From the NCBI GenBank assembly GCA_016841745.1, contig JAENYO010000003.1, forward strand, positions 360,287 to 424,286: a stretch of DNA of 64,000 nt. The letters run 5' to 3'. Of this stretch, positions 60,979 through 64,000 are shown one piece after another; the stretch's first letter is position 1, and every line of letters begins with the position of its first letter. The position numbers were made by a program, and so were the translations under genes. Origin of the DNA: Acetomicrobium hydrogeniformans. Lineage in GTDB: Bacteria > Synergistota > Synergistia > Synergistales > JAFGMB01. The notes beneath the pieces are model-generated. The model made no database searches. It had not been told where the DNA came from and saw only the letters and a program-made list of their open reading frames with translations.

Positions 60979-61007
60979 TTGACAAAGCAGTTCAACTGAC
61001 AGATAAT
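60979..61007 (+). promoter_or_regulatory. Promoter of the GntR gene
   Basis: TTGACA (60979-60984), exact 17-base spacer, GATAAT (61002-61007): the same pair as before the epimerase gene. Predicted start near 61014. Confidence 0.88.
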
Positions 61008-61024
61008 TTAGGAAATTCGATATC

Positions 61025-61045
61025 TGAATACATCTATGAATGCAT
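61025..61045. promoter_or_regulatory. Operator candidate before the GntR gene
   Basis: TGAATACAT (61025-61033) and TGAATGCAT (61037-61045) form a 12-bp-phased pair just after the predicted start. They match the half of the palindrome at 57741-57758, so autoregulation is plausible. Confidence 0.6.
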
Positions 61046-61058
61046 TGAAAGGCAGAAA

Positions 61059-61709
61059 ATGAACAAAAACACAGAAAACTCGGAAGAAAGAGCCTATAGA
61101 TCTATCGTTGAATTGATATTGACCAACGAGTACAAGCCTGGAGATTTTTTGCTTGAAGTTGAGCTGTCTTCAAAACTGAATATGAGCCGTACTCCTGTGA
61201 GCCGGGCTTTAGCAAGGCTTGTGACAGAGGGTTTTCTTGAGCGGATGAAAAAAAAGGGTTGCTTTATTCCGTTACCCACAGCTGACGATGCCAAACAGGT
61301 TTTTTTTGCAAGGGAAGCTGTAGCGAGTTATGTCGCTTCAGCGGCGGCTCTTAATGCCACGAAAGAAGACATTGCGAAATTGAGAAATGTCGTAAAAAGA
61401 GAAAAGGAAGCATTCCTTTCTAAGAATAAAGGAGAAGAGGCTAAACTGAATGAAGCTTTTCACCTGGGTCTGGCGCAGCTATCAGGAAATCAATATCTTC
61501 AAAAATGCTGTAGAAACCTTTTCTGGCGGTCAAATGTATATATATTCTATTTTGACAGCTTCTACAGGGATGCAGAGATGCCCCAGTTGACTCCCCTTCA
61601 GCATAACGAGATCCTCGATGCTATAGAAGCGAAGGATTCTGAACTGGCTTCTGAATTGATGTGTAAGCATATTCGGAGAACATACGAGATGCTTATAAAA
61701 ATGCGGTAA
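61059..61709 (+). CDS. GntR family regulator (FCD subfamily)
   Basis: A 216-residue regulator. Winged helix in residues 8-75 (LLEVELSSKLNMSRTPVSRALARL and GFLERMKKKGCFI); FCD domain in the rest (FFAREAVASYVASAAALNAT, NEAFHLGLAQLSGNQYL, QHNEILDAIEAKD, LMCKHIRRTYEML), with the His and Asp/Glu positions that bind metal in many FCD proteins. It lies between the two saccharopine-dehydrogenase-like genes with its own promoter, and is the likely regulator of the cluster. Confidence 0.92.
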   Translation: MNKNTENSEERAYRSIVELILTNEYKPGDFLLEVELSSKLNMSRTPVSRALARLVTEGFLERMKKKGCFIPLPTADDAKQVFFAREAVASYVASAAALNATKEDIAKLRNVVKREKEAFLSKNKGEEAKLNEAFHLGLAQLSGNQYLQKCCRNLFWRSNVYIFYFDSFYRDAEMPQLTPLQHNEILDAIEAKDSELASELMCKHIRRTYEMLIKMR

Positions 61710-61740
61710 ATACTACTGCATTTTTTTTGACCATTAGAAA

Positions 61741-61750
61741 TGAATACATT
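61741..61750. promoter_or_regulatory. Operator-like motif before the second dehydrogenase gene
   Basis: TGAATACATT recurs here, 41 bases before the start of the second dehydrogenase. TTGACC (61727-61732) upstream might be a -35 box, but no good -10 follows, so promoter placement is open. Confidence 0.5.
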
Positions 61751-61790
61751 AAAAAATTCATAAAAGAATTCATAGAGGAGGTATGTGACT

Positions 61791-63017
61791 TTGAACGGGA
61801 AAAAGGTAGTTATTCTTGGTTATGGTATGCAGGGACAGGCAGCTTTGTACGACCTTGTGAACAGAACCCATGTTTCAGAAATTATAGTGGCTGACAACAG
61901 ATCAGATCTTGAGGTGTTGTTGAAACAATACCCATCTGAACGAGTTAAATCCTCTAAGCTTGATGCTAGTGATAAAGGGCAACTATCGAAATTGATGGAA
62001 GGTGCAGATGTTGTTCTTGAATTTCTTCCAGGGAAATTTGCGTTTTCTACTGGGCTGCTTGCTGCGGAACTGGGTGTAAATCTGGTCAGCAGTATGTATT
62101 ACGTTAATCCGGGAGAGGAAGATAAAACCAAAGTATCCGGGCAGAGGAAAGCCCTTGCCGAACTTGACAGAAAGGCAAAGGAAAAAGGTATTACTATTCT
62201 GACAGAATTTGGGATGGATCCCGGTCTTGACCTTGTGCTTGGATCAAAGGCTTTATCAGAGTTTGATGAAGTTTCGGAATTTTATTCCTATGGTGCCGGA
62301 TTCCCTGCTCCGGAGGTTGAAGATAATCCACTAAAGTACAAGTTTACATGGTCAATTATCGGAGTTATGCTTTCCTACCTTCGTCCTGCAAAAATAATAT
62401 CAGGTGGAAAAACTTTGGAAGTAGCGGCCAGAGACATGTTTTCCAGGGAAAACATGCACCATCTTGACATTCCCGAGATCGGGAGAACCCTGGAGTGTTT
62501 CCCCAATGGAAATACACAACACTATGCGGAGTTATTTGGTCTAAAAGGGACTATACGCGAAATGGGACGTTACATCTGCCGCTGGGAGGGTCACGGTGCA
62601 TTCTGGGAAGCAATGGCCAAGAGCGGTTTCCTTGATCAGAAACCTGTCAAGGTCGGGAATACATCTGTGGTACCTGCAGAATTCTGTGCCTCCCTCTTAG
62701 CTTCTCAGGACCAGTTTTACTACAAAAAGGACGAACAGGATATGGCTCTGGTAAGGATGGATGTAAGAGGGAAAGCAGAAGGAAAGAAAAAAAGAGTTAC
62801 CTATCAGCTGATCGACAGGCGGGATCTCGCAACCGGTTTTACAGCAATGCAGAGAACCGTAGGTTTTACGGCCAGCATAGGAGCTCAGCTGATCCTTGAT
62901 GGAAAATTCAATAGACCAGGAGTTGCATTACCTATTGATGTTCCCTTTGACCTTGTCGAAAAAGAGGTAGAGGTTCGTGGTATGTCCATCATCAGGGAAG
63001 AATTTCCCTGGGATTAA
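61791..63017 (+). CDS. Saccharopine dehydrogenase-like protein B
   Basis: A 408-residue homologue of LYS9-type saccharopine dehydrogenase. VVILGYGMQGQAALYDLVNR is the NAD(P) motif at the N-terminus. TILTEFGMDPGLDLVLGSKAL near 138 (in parts) is the same family block as in protein A, and FTWSIIGVMLSYLRPAKII and GFTASIGAQLILDGKF follow. GTG 61785 is only three bases from the GGAGGT box; TTG 61791 has normal spacing and is preferred. Two divergent homologues in one cluster suggest two steps, or two substrates, rather than gene dosage. Confidence 0.88.
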   Translation: MNGKKVVILGYGMQGQAALYDLVNRTHVSEIIVADNRSDLEVLLKQYPSERVKSSKLDASDKGQLSKLMEGADVVLEFLPGKFAFSTGLLAAELGVNLVSSMYYVNPGEEDKTKVSGQRKALAELDRKAKEKGITILTEFGMDPGLDLVLGSKALSEFDEVSEFYSYGAGFPAPEVEDNPLKYKFTWSIIGVMLSYLRPAKIISGGKTLEVAARDMFSRENMHHLDIPEIGRTLECFPNGNTQHYAELFGLKGTIREMGRYICRWEGHGAFWEAMAKSGFLDQKPVKVGNTSVVPAEFCASLLASQDQFYYKKDEQDMALVRMDVRGKAEGKKKRVTYQLIDRRDLATGFTAMQRTVGFTASIGAQLILDGKFNRPGVALPIDVPFDLVEKEVEVRGMSIIREEFPWD

Positions 63018-63108
63018 TACATAGTTCCCGAAATATGGGAGGAAAGATCTTCGATATTTGCAGGCTCCGAAATTCGTAAGAGATGGAAAATATTTGATAT
63101 AGGGAGGG

Positions 63109-63138
63109 TTGACATTTTTTTTTAGGGGGGGGAATAGA
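63109..63138 (+). promoter_or_regulatory. Promoter candidate with a homopolymer spacer
   Basis: TTGACA (63109-63114) is followed at once by nine T, one A and eight G (63115-63132), then AATAGA in the -10 position with an 18-base spacer. The -10 is poor. Slippage in either tract would change spacer length. Confidence 0.45.
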
Positions 63139-63191
63139 AACAGAAATATGCTGTAGCTATAGCCTGAAAAATCTAAAGGGGAGGTATGATC

Positions 63192-64000
63192 ATGGAAATT
63201 GAAGGGACTTTTGGAATTCTTTCGATGTTGCCGGTAGTTCTTGCTCTTGTACTCGCTTTTTGGACCAAAGATGCAGTTTTTTCTCTTATGATAGGATGCC
63301 TGACTGGAGTAGTGCTTGCTGGCTTTGATCCTGCAACGGGCCTGAAGAAGCTGTTCCTGACAGCTTTGGGCAATGGTGACTTTATCTGGGTTATGATGAT
63401 TGAGGTTGCTGTCGGGATAATGATAGCCCTTTATCTGAGGGCTGGAGTGATAACAGCTTTTACAGAGTGGGCTTCAACGAAGATAAGGACCAGGAGGGCT
63501 GCTTCCGGATTCGGTTGGCTTTTAGGGATCTTTGTGTTCTTCAGCGATTATTTCAGCCCCCTGTTCAGCGGGCCCATAGCCAGGCCTCTTACAGATAAGT
63601 ACAAAGTCTCGAGGGAAATGCTTGCCTATGAACTTGACTCTGGAAGTGCACCGGTCTGTACTCTCATTCCTTTAAGCGGCTGGGCAGTATACATTGCCGG
63701 TCTTTTGGTCGGATATGGTCCAATTACAACCGTTGAGGAAGGAATGGGTTTATTTATCAAGGCCATTCCCTTCAACTTTTACGGATGGTTTGCAGTTATT
63801 CTTTGCGGACTTATTGCCTGGCAGGTCATTCCTAACTTTGGCCCCATGAGAACGGCTGAATTAAGGGCAAAAAATGAAGGGAAAGTTCTCCGCGATGGGG
63901 CTTCACCTCTTACTGGGGAAGAAATGGATGATATCAAAGCGCTTCAAGGCAAGAAAACAAATCTTCTCTTTTTCCTTGTCTTCCCTGTACTTATAGTCAT
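63192..64000 (+). CDS. NhaC-family sodium/proton antiporter-like transporter (partial)
   Basis: The first 269 residues of a membrane transporter that runs off the right edge. Several helices are seen, with LVLAFWTKDAVFSLMIGCLTGVVLAG near residue 18 in parts, FSDYFSPLFSGPIARPLTDKY near 120 and DSGSAPVCTLIPLSGWAVYI near 152. These are typical of NhaC and related ion-coupled amino acid carriers. GGGGAGG lies seven bases before ATG 63192 (ATG 63186 is too close). As the last gene of the cluster seen, it probably imports the substrate or exchanges it for product; the family name does not prove sodium/proton exchange. Confidence 0.85.
   Translation, partial: MEIEGTFGILSMLPVVLALVLAFWTKDAVFSLMIGCLTGVVLAGFDPATGLKKLFLTALGNGDFIWVMMIEVAVGIMIALYLRAGVITAFTEWASTKIRTRRAASGFGWLLGIFVFFSDYFSPLFSGPIARPLTDKYKVSREMLAYELDSGSAPVCTLIPLSGWAVYIAGLLVGYGPITTVEEGMGLFIKAIPFNFYGWFAVILCGLIAWQVIPNFGPMRTAELRAKNEGKVLRDGASPLTGEEMDDIKALQGKKTNLLFFLVFPVLIV

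Overview
The window looks like chromosomal DNA of an anaerobic, amino-acid-fermenting diderm, most likely a member of the Synergistota. This is an inference from content. Supporting points are three tripartite-type transporter genes sets or parts (TAXI and DctPQM TRAP systems), several M20 amidohydrolases, glutaminase, a flavo-diiron oxygen reductase, polyferredoxins, a heptosyltransferase-type glycosyltransferase (outer membrane), and two small secreted proteins that end in a Cys-containing, hydrophobic tail resembling the Synerg-CTERM sorting signal. No tRNA, rRNA, CRISPR array, transposase or prophage was seen. Start codons were re-chosen for many genes from Shine-Dalgarno spacing; GTG and TTG starts are common.

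Layout. 1-1078: a secreted protein running off the left edge, ending in an acidic Asp-rich tandem repeat. 1.8-5.6 kb: iron alcohol dehydrogenase, glycerate 2-kinase, a MazG-like pyrophosphohydrolase and a small sortable FN3-like protein. 5.7-8.9 kb: IclR regulator divergent from glutamine synthetase, then a secreted SGNH hydrolase. 9.0-17.6 kb: a six-gene operon (LhgO/GlpA-like oxidase with a BFD iron-sulfur domain, FAD oxidoreductase, DUF1667 protein, TAXI TRAP receptor and fused permease, LarA-like nickel racemase) read away from a GntR/FadR regulator, with a palindrome between them; this looks like a 2-hydroxyacid uptake and oxidation unit. 17.7-23.3 kb: M20 amidohydrolase, an orphan amino-acid binding protein with a palindrome inside its promoter, the second FN3-like protein, glutaminase and a DUF4143 ATPase. 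23.4-31.1 kb: YjbQ-like protein, the leuCDBA operon behind a leucine leader-peptide attenuator, and a hydratase gene behind a second attenuator whose leader peptide is rich in Ile, Val and Leu; then a Mut7-C protein.

31.5-34.9 kb: a Tat-exported DUF362 protein, a polyferredoxin, TatA and TatC in one unit. 35.2-40.2 kb: a TagF-like polymerase with an IspD/TarI-like cytidylyltransferase, FprA, a flavodoxin-fold reductase and a HpcH/HpaI aldolase. 40.5-44.8 kb: PAS histidine kinase and NarL-type regulator, then four very small genes and a stand-alone M41-type metalloprotease. 45.1-51.3 kb: DctPQM TRAP transporter with citC, citD and citX, but with a family-9 glycosyltransferase where citE and citF would be expected. 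51.4-53.0 kb: a cyclic-di-GMP-I riboswitch with a terminator, leading a MASE3-GGDEF diguanylate cyclase. 53-57.3 kb: quinone reductase-like protein, M20 carbamoylase, aldo/keto reductase and a methyltransferase.

57.6-64.0 kb: a cluster of a DapF-fold epimerase, an Asp/Glu racemase-like protein, two different saccharopine-dehydrogenase-like enzymes, a GntR regulator and an NhaC-type transporter that runs off the right edge. Near-consensus promoters followed by a shared TGAATACAT-type motif link the transcription units. I consider this opine or D-amino-acid type cluster, the BCAA attenuator on the hydratase, and the self-contained Tat unit to be the most interesting content.
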